Assembly: GCF_001971585.1 (NCBI RefSeq)
Contig: NZ_CP019323.1
Span: 2,098,053 to 2,162,052 of the forward strand
Direction: 5' to 3'
Source of the DNA: Companilactobacillus allii
Lineage (GTDB): Bacteria; Bacillota; Bacilli; Lactobacillales; Lactobacillaceae
DNA: 64,000 bases
Shown: positions 1-8,981 of the stretch, one piece after another
How positions within the stretch are numbered: position 1 is the stretch's first letter
How the letters are laid out: every line of letters begins with the position of its first letter
The notes under the pieces: generated by a model
The model's database searches: none
The model's input: the letters and a program-made list of their open reading frames with translations, nothing else
Told to the model about the DNA's origin: nothing
Made by a program: the position numbers and the translations under genes

Positions 1-959
1 AAATCTTTAATACCAGTGTGTTGAATACTTGAAATAGCAAAAATATCAGCATCATCTGGTAGTTTATTTTTGAACTCTTCGAGTCTTTCTTCAGAGCCGG
101 GAATATCAAGTTTGGTTGGAACAATTACTTCTGGTCTCTTCAAAACATTCTCATCATAATTACCTAGTTCTTTACGAATAGCCAAGTAATCTTCGTATGG
201 ATCTCTTCCATTTTCTGGATCCATATCAACTAGATGAAGAATTACTCTAGTACGTTCAACGTGTCGTAGAAATTGAATTCCCAATCCTACTCCATTTGAA
301 GCACCCTCGATAAGTCCAGGAAGGTCAGCAATAACAAAATCTTGACCGTTATCAAGTTTAACCATCCCTAGATTAGGTGAAAGCGTTGTAAAATGATAAG
401 CCGCGATCTTAGGCTTTGCTGAAGTAGCTACTGATAATAAAGTAGACTTACCAACTGATGGAAAACCAACTAAACCGACATCAGCAATCAACTTCAATTC
501 CAATCGCAAGTTAATATCTTGTCCAGGTTCTCCATTTTCAGCTATTTCAGGTGCACGGTTCTTTGAATTAGCAAAATGAATATTGCCTCGTCCACCAGAA
601 CCACCCTTAGCAACAATTAATTCTTGATCATGTTTAATTAAATCACCTATTAATTTACCAGAATCTTCATCATATACTGAAGTTCCAGCAGGCACTGCAA
701 TGTAAACTGGATCAGCTTTATGCCCATACATACCCTTTATTTGACCATTTTGACCAGGTTGTGCTTTAAAGATACGTTTGTATCTAAAGTCCATCAAAGT
801 GTTCATACCTTCGTGTGCCTTTAGAATAATATCTCCTCCGCGACCACCATCGCCTCCTGCTGGTCCACCTAGTGGAACATATTTTTCATGGCGAAAGGCT
901 ACTGCTCCATCTCCACCTTTACCAGATCTAACGGTGATTTTAACGTTATCTACAAACAT
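1..959 (-). CDS. obgE: GTPase Obg/CgtA (3' end cut by window edge)
   Basis: This is the N-terminal 319 codons of the ribosome-associated GTPase Obg, which acts in late 50S assembly and stress signalling. The first 155 or so residues form the glycine-rich Obg fold, with the run [12 protein letters not shown] near residue 31. The G domain follows, with P-loop GFPSVGKST around residue 165, a TTLSPNLG switch region and DLPGLIEG around residue 212. The start is the ATG at 959, preceded on the minus strand by AAAGGGGAG. The family is usually about 430 residues, so roughly the last 110 lie outside the window. It is transcribed divergently from fruR. I am sure of the family. Confidence 0.97.
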   Translation of the reverse strand, partial: MFVDNVKITVRSGKGGDGAVAFRHEKYVPLGGPAGGDGGRGGDIILKAHEGMNTLMDFRYKRIFKAQPGQNGQIKGMYGHKADPVYIAVPAGTSVYDEDSGKLIGDLIKHDQELIVAKGGSGGRGNIHFANSKNRAPEIAENGEPGQDINLRLELKLIADVGLVGFPSVGKSTLLSVATSAKPKIAAYHFTTLSPNLGMVKLDNGQDFVIADLPGLIEGASNGVGLGIQFLRHVERTRVILHLVDMDPENGRDPYEDYLAIRKELGNYDENVLKRPEVIVPTKLDIPGSEERLEEFKNKLPDDADIFAISSIQHTGIKD

Positions 960-1091
960 TAAAACTCCCCTTTCTACTCATAGTTATCATTTTTAAATTT
1001 TAGCACAAAAATAGACATCATAATACTTAGATTATAAACAAATTGTTTAAGCAAATCGAAACAATTTAATCGTTATTGAAGTTTTTTGAAA

Positions 1092-1137
1092 GAATTTGAC
1101 TGAATTTGGTTGATTTTGAATGAATTTGATGTATTAT
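1092..1137 (+). promoter_or_regulatory. fruR promoter with four 10-bp direct repeats
   Basis: Four units of the pattern GAATTTGNNT follow each other with a period of exactly 10 bases from 1092 to 1131. They overlap a likely -35 (TTGATT, 1110-1115) and abut a -10 (TATTAT, 1132-1137). Direct repeats on one face of the helix are typical operators for DeoR-family repressors such as the FruR encoded just downstream. The repeats are visible; the link to FruR is inferred. Confidence 0.55.
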
Positions 1138-1160
1138 AGTTCTCGTAAGGTGAAATGTAA

Positions 1161-1913
1161 GTGCTTACTGAAGAGAGACAACAAATTATACTCGAACAAT
1201 TGAAAATTCATAATATTGTTAAATTGCATGATTTGGTTCCCCTCACAGGGGCATCCGAATCCACTTTAAGACGTGATTTACAAGATTTAGAAAACTGTCA
1301 CAAGTTATTAAGGATTCATGGTGGAGCGCAAAATGTAATTTCTTTACACGAAGAACCTGCTCTTTCACAAAAAGCTACTGTTCATTTAGATGAGAAAAAA
1401 AGTATTGGACGTACAGCCGCTGGCGAAGTTAGAAACCAAGAAGTTATTTTCTTAGACTCCGGAACTACAATTCAATTTATGATTCCTTATCTAGTTGAAC
1501 ACAAAGACTTACTTGTAATCACAAATAGTGTTGACAACGCATCAATGTTGGCTGATTACGACATCGAAACTTTCTTGCCTGGTGGAAAATTAAAATCATC
1601 TACCAAAGCACTGGTTGGTTCATCAATGATTCAGACACTAGAAACGTATCACTTTGATAAAGCGTTCTTAGGAACAAACGGTTTTTCAATTGAATCAGGA
1701 TACACAACACCTGACCCTGAGGAATCTGCTATCAAACAACTGGCAATGAAACAGTCAAATCAGACCTTCATCCTTTCTGATAGTTCTAAGTATTGTCAAG
1801 TCAGCTTTAGTAAATTTGCTGACTTACAAGATGCTACCTTAATTACAAACAAACTACCAGAAAAAGAATCTGGATCACTAAATAAGAAAACTAAAGTTAT
1901 GGAGGTAGATTAA
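1161..1913 (+). CDS. fruR: DeoR-family regulator of the fructose operon (FruR-like)
   Basis: This 250-residue protein has the DeoR layout. An N-terminal winged HTH (about residues 1-57, recognition helix around STLRRDLQDLE) precedes a sugar-phosphate sensor domain with the DSGTT motif near residue 97. It probably represses the fru operon and is released by fructose-1-phosphate, as known for lactic acid bacteria. Translation starts at GTG 1161 behind an AAGGTG site. Its stop codon directly abuts the TTG start of fruK, so the three fru genes form one operon. The direct repeats in its own promoter suggest autoregulation. Confidence 0.9.
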   Translation: MLTEERQQIILEQLKIHNIVKLHDLVPLTGASESTLRRDLQDLENCHKLLRIHGGAQNVISLHEEPALSQKATVHLDEKKSIGRTAAGEVRNQEVIFLDSGTTIQFMIPYLVEHKDLLVITNSVDNASMLADYDIETFLPGGKLKSSTKALVGSSMIQTLETYHFDKAFLGTNGFSIESGYTTPDPEESAIKQLAMKQSNQTFILSDSSKYCQVSFSKFADLQDATLITNKLPEKESGSLNKKTKVMEVD

Positions 1914-2837
1914 TTGATTTATACAATCACTGCTAATCCTTCAATAGATTACGTACTACAATTGAAGGATTTAACAACTGGTAAAGTTAACAGAACAACT
2001 AGTGACGTTAAACTACCAGGGGGAAAAGGAATTAATGTTTCCAGAATCCTCAAGGAATTAAATATTGATTCAACAGCTTTAGGATTTGTTGGTGGATCAA
2101 CTGGAGAGATGTTCAAGAGTTTATTATCTCAACATGAACTCAAAACTGATTTTACAAATGTTCATGAAGACACTCGTATCAACGTAAAAATAAATGCCAT
2201 TGAACAAGATGAAGAAACTGAGATAAATGGTACTGGTCCTGCTATTTCAAACGAAGAAAAAACTTCATTTTTAAAACAACTTGAATCCGTAGGAACTGGT
2301 GATGTAGTGATTATGTCAGGTAGTCTTCCAAAGAAGTTGCCCGATACATTCTACTTAGATATTGCCAAGATGATTCAAGAAAATGGCGCAGACTTTGTCA
2401 TTGATACAACTGGACAAGCATTATTAGACACGCTACCACTACATCCCCTAGTCGTTAAACCAAATCATCATGAATTGGCCGAGTTATTCAATACAACGTT
2501 TAATTCTGATCAAGAAATTATCGACCATGCTAGAAAGCTATTGGATAAAGGTGCCAAACATGTCTTAGTTTCAATGGCTGGTGATGGAGCTTTACTAGTA
2601 ACAAAGGATCACGCATATAAGGCTAATGCACCAAAGGGTGTTGTAATTAACTCCGTTGGAGCCGGTGATTCAATGATTGCTGGATTTGCTGGAACATTTA
2701 TGAAGAACAACGATCCTATTGAGAGCTTCCACATTGGAGCTGCTTGTGGATCTGCAACTGCATTCAGTCAAGATATTGCTGTTAAAGAAAAGATTGACGA
2801 AGTTTACAAAGCTATCAGTATTTCGGAATTAAGTTAA
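1914..2837 (+). CDS. fruK: 1-phosphofructokinase
   Basis: A PfkB-family kinase of 307 residues that phosphorylates fructose-1-phosphate, made by the fructose PTS, to fructose-1,6-bisphosphate. Both PfkB signatures are present: GGKGINVSRILKEL near residue 36 and NSVGAGDSMIAGFAG near residue 246, which carries the catalytic Asp. The start is TTG at 1914, seven bases after a GGAGG located inside the end of fruR, so translation is probably coupled. It lies between its regulator and its transporter, which settles the role as 1-phosphofructokinase over tagatose-6-phosphate kinase. Confidence 0.93.
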   Translation: MIYTITANPSIDYVLQLKDLTTGKVNRTTSDVKLPGGKGINVSRILKELNIDSTALGFVGGSTGEMFKSLLSQHELKTDFTNVHEDTRINVKINAIEQDEETEINGTGPAISNEEKTSFLKQLESVGTGDVVIMSGSLPKKLPDTFYLDIAKMIQENGADFVIDTTGQALLDTLPLHPLVVKPNHHELAELFNTTFNSDQEIIDHARKLLDKGAKHVLVSMAGDGALLVTKDHAYKANAPKGVVINSVGAGDSMIAGFAGTFMKNNDPIESFHIGAACGSATAFSQDIAVKEKIDEVYKAISISELS

Positions 2838-2852
2838 GGGAGGGACTTATTG

Positions 2853-4796
2853 ATGGATCTTAAACAATTATTACTAAAAGACGCTATGATCATGGACCTT
2901 AAAGCTACAACTAAAGAAGAAGCTATTGAGGAAATGGTTGACAAGTATTATAAAGTTGGTGTCATTAATGATAAAGATTTATATAAATCAGATATTTTAA
3001 AACGTGAGGCGCAAACAAGTACCGGTATTGGTGATGGGATTGCCATGCCACATGCCCGTGATAAGGCTGTACAACGTGCTACTGTACTTTTTGCTAAGAG
3101 TGCTAAGGGAATTGACTATGAATCTCTAGACGGTCAACCTGCTTACCTATTCTTTATGATTGCTGCCCCAGATGGTGCGGACAATTTACATTTACAAGCA
3201 CTTGCTGCTTTATCATCACTTTTGATCAATCCAGATTTAGTTGCTAATTTGAAAAAAGCTACAACTAAAGATGAGGTTCAAAAATTATTTGATGATGCAA
3301 TGGCTGCTAAAGAAGCTAAGGATAAAGCTGATGAGGCCAAACAAGCTGCTAAAAATAAAGCCGCTGAAAATAATTCTAACGAAGACGAAAAGCCCTTCGT
3401 TGTTGCAGTAACCGCATGTCCAACTGGTATTGCTCATACGTACATGGCTGAAGCTGCTCTTAAAGAACAAGCCGAAAAAATGGGCGTGGATATTAAAGTT
3501 GAAACAAATGGTTCTGAAGGTGTTAAACATAAGTTAACATCTAGTGAAATCAGTCGTGCCGCTGGTGTTATTATTGCAGCCGATAAAAAAGTTGATATGC
3601 CTCGTTTTGATGGCAAGCATCTAGTTAATCGTCCAGTTTCAGATGGTATTAACAAAGCTGAAGAATTAATCAATTTGGCTACTGAACAAAAAGCTCCTGT
3701 TTTTCATTCTGAGGGTGGAGCTGTTTCAGATGATGAAGATTCAGCTGAATCAAAGTCACTTTGGTCAAAAATTTACGCTGATTTAATGAATGGTATTTCA
3801 AATATGCTTCCATTCGTTGTTGGTGGTGGTATCCTGATGGCCATCTCATTTCTACTTGAGAGCTCAGTTGGTGCACATTCACAATGGTTCTTATTCTTTA
3901 ACAACGTTGGTAACTATGCATTTAGCTTCTTGATCCCTGTTCTAGCTGCTTATATCGCCGTTTCAATTGGTGATCGTCCTGCTTTACTACCTGGTTTCGT
4001 TGGTGGTTATATGGCATCACAAGCAACTGCTTCATTTGTTTCATCTAAGAGTCCTGCCGGATTTATCGGTGGTCTACTTGCTGGTTTCATCGCTGGTTGG
4101 ACTGTTATTTTCTTAAAGAAATCGCTCAAGAATCTTCCTAAGTCATTGGATGGTTTGAAACCAATTCTTTTGTACCCTGTTTTAAGTCTTTTGATTGTCG
4201 GAGCTATTATGTACTTCGCAGTCGATCCAGTCTTCGCCGTAGTTAATCACGCAATCACAGCATTCCTAGAAACAATGGGTACTGGTAATGCCGTTGTTCT
4301 TGGTACATTGCTCGGTGGTATGATGGCTATAGATATGGGTGGCCCATTTAATAAAGCTGCTTATACATTTGCTATTGGTACATTTACTGCAACACAAGAT
4401 GGTGCTTTAATGGCTGCCGTTATGGTTGGTGGTATGATTCCACCTCTAGCAATTGCCATTGCTACAACATTCTGGAAGAACAAGTTTACTGAACAAGAAA
4501 GACAAGCTGGACTATCTAATTATGTTCTAGGTCTTTCATTCATCACTGAAGGTGCAATTCCTTTTGCTGCTGGAGATCCACTTCACGTTATCGTATCAAG
4601 TGTAATTGGTTCAGCAATCGGTGGTGGTTTGACACAACTATGGGGTGTTAACGTACCTGCTCCTCACGGTGGTATCTTCGTTACACCATTGGCAAATAAG
4701 CCTTTAATGTACTTGTTAGCCGTAATAATAGGTGCCGTAATTTCTGGAGTTATCTATGGAATTTGGAAACCTGCTAAAAAAGTTGAGAGTAAATAA
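2853..4796 (+). CDS. fruA: PTS fructose transporter subunit IIABC
   Basis: A fused fructose PTS permease that takes up fructose and releases fructose-1-phosphate in the cell. The IIA domain covers about residues 1-150, with the phosphorylated His in GIAMPHARDKAV (H67). A lysine/alanine/glutamate-rich linker follows. The IIB domain (about 183-280) has its active Cys in VTACPTGIAHTYMA. The membrane IIC domain runs from about 305 to the end. I prefer ATG 2853 to TTG 2850 because it sits eight bases after GGGAGGG. It is the last gene of the fru operon and is followed by a strong terminator. Confidence 0.95.
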   Translation: MDLKQLLLKDAMIMDLKATTKEEAIEEMVDKYYKVGVINDKDLYKSDILKREAQTSTGIGDGIAMPHARDKAVQRATVLFAKSAKGIDYESLDGQPAYLFFMIAAPDGADNLHLQALAALSSLLINPDLVANLKKATTKDEVQKLFDDAMAAKEAKDKADEAKQAAKNKAAENNSNEDEKPFVVAVTACPTGIAHTYMAEAALKEQAEKMGVDIKVETNGSEGVKHKLTSSEISRAAGVIIAADKKVDMPRFDGKHLVNRPVSDGINKAEELINLATEQKAPVFHSEGGAVSDDEDSAESKSLWSKIYADLMNGISNMLPFVVGGGILMAISFLLESSVGAHSQWFLFFNNVGNYAFSFLIPVLAAYIAVSIGDRPALLPGFVGGYMASQATASFVSSKSPAGFIGGLLAGFIAGWTVIFLKKSLKNLPKSLDGLKPILLYPVLSLLIVGAIMYFAVDPVFAVVNHAITAFLETMGTGNAVVLGTLLGGMMAIDMGGPFNKAAYTFAIGTFTATQDGALMAAVMVGGMIPPLAIAIATTFWKNKFTEQERQAGLSNYVLGLSFITEGAIPFAAGDPLHVIVSSVIGSAIGGGLTQLWGVNVPAPHGGIFVTPLANKPLMYLLAVIIGAVISGVIYGIWKPAKKVESK

Positions 4797-4806
4797 TTAA
4801 TTGAAG

Positions 4807-4835
4807 CATCTACCAAATTGGTAGATGTTTTTTTA
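4807..4835 (+). terminator. fru operon terminator
   Basis: A perfect 9-bp stem, CATCTACCA at 4807 pairing with TGGTAGATG at 4819, with a 3-base loop and a run of Ts ends the fru operon just after fruA. Confidence 0.9.
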
Positions 4836-4849
4836 TTTTGAATCAAACT

Positions 4850-4906
4850 AAAAAAAGCGTTCAAACTGTTGTTTTATAGTAAATAAACAGTTTTGAACGC
4901 TTTTTA
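4850..4906 (-). terminator. uvrC terminator
   Basis: The arm AGCGTTCAAACTGTT (4856-4870) pairs with 4886-4901, with a single bulged base. A-tracts on the left and T-tracts on the right allow action in both directions. The stem begins at the uvrC stop codon. Confidence 0.85.
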
Positions 4907-6721
4907 TCCCTTAGAATATTTCTTATGAAAATTAGTACTAGCCAAAGTTATTTTGATCGTTTGTGCAGTAGTTTTTGAGATACCCAAATCTGTAAAATCA
5001 TCAATTGAAGCATCTTTGATTTTTTTAACTGAACCAAACTTCTTTAATAGCTTATTGCGAGTCTTTGGTCCAACTCCTTGAATCCCATCAAGTCTTGATG
5101 ATAAAGCATTTTTACTTCTAGTTTTACGTTGAAAGGTAATCGCAAACCTATGGACTTCATCCTGAATTCTCTGTAATAAGTAAAATCCTTGGCTTTTACG
5201 ATCTAACGCAACAATTTCTCCATCTTCACCAAATATTAAGTGCGAAGTATTATGGTGATTGTCTTTAACCATACCTGCAACTGGGATATTAATTCCTAAT
5301 TCATTTTGCAAAACATCCATAACAGCACGAAGTTCAATAATTCCACCGTCCATTAGAATTAAGTCCGGAAGGTTACCATCTTCTTTAATAACTCGAGAAT
5401 ATCGACGATAAATAACCTCACGTGTATTAGCGGCTTCATCAGCACCGGATTGATGTTCGACCTCACCTTTGATTTTATACTTTCGATAACCGCTCTTCTC
5501 AGGCCGGCCATCTTGGAACATGACCATGGCAGACACTGGATTGGTACCTTGAATATGAGAATGATCAAACGATTCAATTACATGTCCATATGGCAAATTC
5601 AACGAGTCAAATATTTGTTTTTGGGCTCCATATGTTTGACGATTATCAAGTTCCATCAAGCGAAATTTCTCTTGTAACACCAATTTAGAGTTATCCGCTG
5701 CCATATCCATTAGATCCTTCTTTTGACCACGCTGTGGGGTTCTAAACGGTATATCTAAGACCTGTGACAAGGTATCCTTATCTAAATCCTCTGGAACAAG
5801 AATTTCCTTTGGCATAACTTGGTTCCTTCTATTATAAAATTGCAAAATAAAAGTCGATAATTCTTCTTCAGGCGTATTTATACAAGCAAAAACCTTTTTC
5901 TCACGTTTCATCAATCTAGCTTGTCGTATAAAGAAAATTTGGATAGAAATCCAACCCTTTTCAACATAATAATTAAAAATATCACGTGGTGTATTATCGT
6001 TTGAAATAATCTTTTGTTTTTCAACAGTAGTCTCAATGTATTTGATCTGATCACGTAGTTCCGCTGCTCGTTCAAATTCCATTTTCCCAGAAGCAGTTTC
6101 CATTCTTGCCTCTAAATTTGACTTAACTTCCCCAACGCTACCACCAAGAAACTTCTTGATTTTTTCAATTTGACCATCATATTTTTCACGAGGTACTTCC
6201 TGGAAACAAGCCCCCAGACACTGTCCCATATGATAGTACAAACAAGGCCGACCTAAATTACCCTGACAACGTCTGAGTGGATATACTTTTTGCAAAAAGT
6301 TCAAAGTATTAGTAGCTGCCCAAACATTAGGGTATGGTCCAAAGTAATAGGCACCGTCTTTCTTGACTAAACCTGTTATTTCCATCTTAGGATCGCGTTC
6401 ATTGGTTATTTTAATATAAGGATAGCCGGTACCACGTTTTAATTTAATATTATAATAAGGTTGATGTTTTTGAATCAAAGTAATCTCCAACAAGAATGCT
6501 TCTTTGTCATTAGAAGTAATAATTGTTTCAAAATCACAAATTTCAGAAACTAATCGCTCAGTCTTACCCTCATGTGAACTCTTAAAATAAGAACGGACAC
6601 GATTTTTTAGATTTTTAGCCTTACCAACATAAATGATTTTCGAATTTATATCTTTCATTAAATAGCAACCTGGACGTGGTGGTAATAGACTTAATTTATG
6701 TTCAAGATATTCTGTTGCCAA
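4904..6721 (-). CDS. uvrC: Excinuclease ABC subunit C
   Basis: UvrC makes the dual incisions of nucleotide excision repair after UvrAB finds the lesion. The 605 residues show the expected order. A GIY-YIG nuclease lies at about 14-95 (PGCYLMKDINSKIIYVGKA), a UVR motif around 200-235, the RNase H-like C-terminal nuclease around 360-540, and helix-hairpin-helix repeats in the last 50 residues (GIQGVGPKTRNKLLKKFG). The start is TTG at 6721, eight bases behind GGAG. A GAAC-N4-GTTC LexA-type box lies upstream at 6793-6804, so SOS control is plausible. Length and motifs are normal. Confidence 0.97.
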   Translation of the reverse strand: MATEYLEHKLSLLPPRPGCYLMKDINSKIIYVGKAKNLKNRVRSYFKSSHEGKTERLVSEICDFETIITSNDKEAFLLEITLIQKHQPYYNIKLKRGTGYPYIKITNERDPKMEITGLVKKDGAYYFGPYPNVWAATNTLNFLQKVYPLRRCQGNLGRPCLYYHMGQCLGACFQEVPREKYDGQIEKIKKFLGGSVGEVKSNLEARMETASGKMEFERAAELRDQIKYIETTVEKQKIISNDNTPRDIFNYYVEKGWISIQIFFIRQARLMKREKKVFACINTPEEELSTFILQFYNRRNQVMPKEILVPEDLDKDTLSQVLDIPFRTPQRGQKKDLMDMAADNSKLVLQEKFRLMELDNRQTYGAQKQIFDSLNLPYGHVIESFDHSHIQGTNPVSAMVMFQDGRPEKSGYRKYKIKGEVEHQSGADEAANTREVIYRRYSRVIKEDGNLPDLILMDGGIIELRAVMDVLQNELGINIPVAGMVKDNHHNTSHLIFGEDGEIVALDRKSQGFYLLQRIQDEVHRFAITFQRKTRSKNALSSRLDGIQGVGPKTRNKLLKKFGSVKKIKDASIDDFTDLGISKTTAQTIKITLASTNFHKKYSKG

Positions 6722-6792
6722 AAAAATATCTCCTTTCTAAACATTACTCTACGTCAATTAAAATATACTTATTGGATATTGTCCACCAATAA

Positions 6793-6804
6793 GAACAAAC
6801 GTTC
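6793..6804. promoter_or_regulatory. LexA/DinR-type SOS box upstream of uvrC
   Basis: GAACAAACGTTC fits the Firmicutes LexA consensus GAAC-RNRY-GTTC exactly. It sits about 70 bases upstream of the uvrC start, next to a CTTATTGG/CCAATAAG inverted repeat (6768-6793). The match is seen; regulation is inferred. Confidence 0.5.
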
Positions 6805-6837
6805 ATATAATATTTTGAAGAAATTTAGAGTAACTAT

Positions 6838-6866
6838 TTGTGCTTTGGTTCAAAAGGACTTATAAT
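6838..6866 (+). promoter_or_regulatory. Promoter of the small protein gene at 6917
   Basis: A -35 TTGTGC (6838-6843) and a perfect -10 TATAAT (6861-6866) are separated by 17 bases and point towards the 50-codon gene that follows. Confidence 0.6.
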
Positions 6867-6916
6867 GTATTTAATTAAATATAGAGAACAATTCAACCTG
6901 AAAGGGGCTGATACCG

Positions 6917-7069
6917 ATGGGCTTAACAGTGAAACGCGAAGAGAATTTTGGTAGTTTATTTGATAAATTTGCCTCACTTCCCGATGATGTCAAAAAAAAC
7001 GTAGATCGAGTAGATACTGCGGATAAGAAATCTTCCAAGAACGATAAAGATTCTAAAAGTAAAAAATAA
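6917..7069 (+). CDS. Small SPJ_0845-like protein, 50 residues
   Basis: A short gene beginning MGLTVKREENFGSLFDKFASL. It has an N-terminal conserved-looking half with the pattern LFDKFASLPDD, then a highly charged Lys/Ser/Asp tail ending KDSKSKK. I recognise it, with some reserve, as a member of the SPJ_0845 family of tiny Lactobacillales proteins of unknown function. It has its own good promoter and a GAAAGGGG site 10-14 bases before the ATG. There is no signal peptide or membrane segment. It stands alone between uvrC and the insertion sequence. Confidence 0.72.
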   Translation: MGLTVKREENFGSLFDKFASLPDDVKKNVDRVDTADKKSSKNDKDSKSKK

Positions 7070-7190
7070 CTTCTCATATTTTCAACTCTTCATCCTACAT
7101 TGAAGAGAATGCCATTTATAATTACTGTCCGTTACAAAGATTAAAACCCTTTTGATAAGTAAATGAGCTTGTGACATAACTCTACATTAA

Positions 7191-7235
7191 AAGAGCCTTC
7201 ATACAGAAACGTTCGGTTTCCGTATGAAGGCTCTT
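7191..7235. repeat. Left-end hairpin of the insertion sequence
   Basis: AAGAGCCTTCATAC (7191-7204) pairs with 7222-7235, and inner GAAAC/GTTTC arms leave a GTTCG loop. Such subterminal hairpins commonly shield transposase genes from outside transcription. That role is inferred here. Confidence 0.7.
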
Positions 7236-7322
7236 CTTGTATAATAAAAGAATAATAAAAAAAGAGCACCGGTCCGAACACCGATACTCCACGAAATCAC
7301 CCTCGAAAGGATGTTCCAAATT

Positions 7323-8981
7323 ATGTTCAATAATTATAACATAAATCAGACAAGTTTAAATATGGCAATCGAATTTATTCCAGAGAAAGATCACGAAGCG
7401 TATTATATCAATGAATTAGTGGAATCTATTGAGTTTCACGATAGTTATGAGACAGGACGTCCGCGTGAATATGATTTGCGGGCCGTCCTAAAATTAGTAC
7501 TATTTTCATATCTTAGAGGTCGCTACACTTGTCGCCAAATTGAGCGAGAAGCTCGCGAGAATATCTATGCACGTTGGTTGACTCAAGAACACGTTCCTTC
7601 ATATCGCACAATTGCACGCTTTATAGTTTCCGACGAAGCTATGGAGATGATTCAATCAAGTTTTGAATCTATGCGTAGCTTTTTAGTTGAACATAACTTG
7701 ATTGACGATTGTGTATTTATTGATGGGACCAAGATTTTGGCGAATGCCAATAAATATTCGTTTGTCTGGAAGAAGAAAATCATTCATTATGATGATTTAA
7801 ACCGCGAAAAAGCTGAAGTCATTCTAAATGAAATAAAAGAAGTTGAAACCACTGCCTTTTCAGAATCATTACCCATGGACTATGATAATTTAGATTTGAC
7901 TATTGCTAAGTTAGAAGAACGAATTGAACAATTGGATTTAAAAGTAGAAGAAACCAAGAAAATCTCTCCTAACCCTGCGAAGCGGGTGCGGAGAATAATG
8001 AAATCCAAGTTAAACAAGACAAAACATATCAGTGAGAAGCATGATAAATATTCAGAAGATATGAAGATTTTTGGTGAACGTAATAGCTTTTCAAAAACTG
8101 ACCATGACGCTACATTCATGCGAGTCAAAGAAGACCCAATGCAAAACGGACAACTGAAACCTGGATATAACCTACAGATTGCCACTAGTAATCAATTTAC
8201 CTTGGATTATGATCTGTTCTGGAATCCAACCGATACTCGTACCTTGATTCCATTCCTCAAAACTCTGGAGACCCACCGAGTTTTAGGACGTTTCATAGTG
8301 GCTGATGCAGGATATGGTTCAGAATCTAACTACAGATATATTGAAGATGAATTACTAGACCAAACTTCCTTGATTCCTTACGGTACGATGCTCAAGGAAA
8401 ATAGTCGTAAATGGAAATCAGATGAAAAGAAAGTTCTAAACTGGGACTACCATGATATCGATGATTATTACATTGATCCCAACGGTGTTAGATTCAACTT
8501 TCTAAGAGTTACTATTAGAACCGATAAATATAAATTTAAAAGACAGTTTCGTTGTTATAAAGCCGAATCAAAAGATGAGAATCAAGAAATAATTGATGCG
8601 GCATTTAATAAAAGTGGAGGTGTCAGATATATTTATATTAATTCTGAATGGGAATATTTCAAAGCACATGAACGAGAGAAGCTTTATGGTAAAGTTGGGG
8701 CAAAAATATATGCCCAACGAAAAATCGATGTAGAACCGGTTTTTGGACACCTTAAGGCTTATTTGCATTTTACCAGGTTCACGGTTCGTGGAACTGATAA
8801 AGTCAAAAGCCAAATGGGATTAGCCTTAATGGCAATGAATATGGGAAAACTAGCCAAAAGAATGGCTTTTTCTTTAAAAAACAAAAGGACCAGAACAGGA
8901 AATCTTCGGATTTCCAAGTTCTGGTCTTATTTTTTATGGAGTTTTGTCACAAGCTCTATTTTTATTGTCTATTTTAATTAA
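7323..8981 (+). CDS. IS1182-family DDE transposase
   Basis: This DDE transposase cuts and rejoins the ends of its element. The N-terminal half carries the DUF772-type domain (about 30-115, GRPREYDLRAVLKLVLFSYL). The catalytic triad is probably the Asp of FIDGTKI, the Asp of IVADAGYGS and the Glu of VEPVFGHLKAYLHF, and a charged coiled region separates the first two. I take ATG 7323 over ATG 7311 because the AAAGGA site lies directly against the earlier one. The reading frame is intact, so the copy may be active. The C-terminus is odd: it reads through the right-end hairpin and inverted repeat and takes its last eight codons from flanking DNA. Confidence 0.9.
   Translation: MFNNYNINQTSLNMAIEFIPEKDHEAYYINELVESIEFHDSYETGRPREYDLRAVLKLVLFSYLRGRYTCRQIEREARENIYARWLTQEHVPSYRTIARFIVSDEAMEMIQSSFESMRSFLVEHNLIDDCVFIDGTKILANANKYSFVWKKKIIHYDDLNREKAEVILNEIKEVETTAFSESLPMDYDNLDLTIAKLEERIEQLDLKVEETKKISPNPAKRVRRIMKSKLNKTKHISEKHDKYSEDMKIFGERNSFSKTDHDATFMRVKEDPMQNGQLKPGYNLQIATSNQFTLDYDLFWNPTDTRTLIPFLKTLETHRVLGRFIVADAGYGSESNYRYIEDELLDQTSLIPYGTMLKENSRKWKSDEKKVLNWDYHDIDDYYIDPNGVRFNFLRVTIRTDKYKFKRQFRCYKAESKDENQEIIDAAFNKSGGVRYIYINSEWEYFKAHEREKLYGKVGAKIYAQRKIDVEPVFGHLKAYLHFTRFTVRGTDKVKSQMGLALMAMNMGKLAKRMAFSLKNKRTRTGNLRISKFWSYFLWSFVTSSIFIVYFN
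8888..8934 (+). terminator. Terminator-like hairpin at the right end of the insertion sequence
   Basis: GACCAGAAC (8888-8896) pairs with 8918-8926 and GGAAATC with GATTTCC around a TTCG tetraloop, followed by TTATTTTTTA. It lies inside the transposase reading frame, upstream of the stop codon. Confidence 0.65.

Larger units (their letters stand above)
7165..8956 (+). mobile_element. IS1182-family insertion sequence
   Basis: Matching imperfect terminal inverted repeats bound the element: GAGCTTGTGACATAACTC at 7165-7182 and its inverse at 8939-8956, with 17 of 18 positions identical. Inside are a long hairpin near the left end, one transposase gene and a terminator-like hairpin near the right end. 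I see no convincing target-site duplication: the flanks are aaat on the left and tatt on the right. The exact outer boundaries are therefore provisional. Confidence 0.75.

Noticed and set aside
1092-1131. The phased repeats near fruR as a CRISPR-like or satellite array.
   Set aside because: Units are only 10 bases with no spacers and overlap a promoter.
3285-3882. Antisense frames of 67-81 codons within fruA.
   Set aside because: They are mirror frames of a strongly coding gene, lack ribosome sites and resemble no protein family.
4807-4901. The two hairpins between fruA and uvrC as a riboswitch.
   Set aside because: They lie between convergent genes and each has the form of a simple terminator.
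7161-8960. A target-site duplication flanking the insertion sequence.
   Set aside because: The bases just outside the inverted repeats (aaat and tatt) are not a direct repeat.
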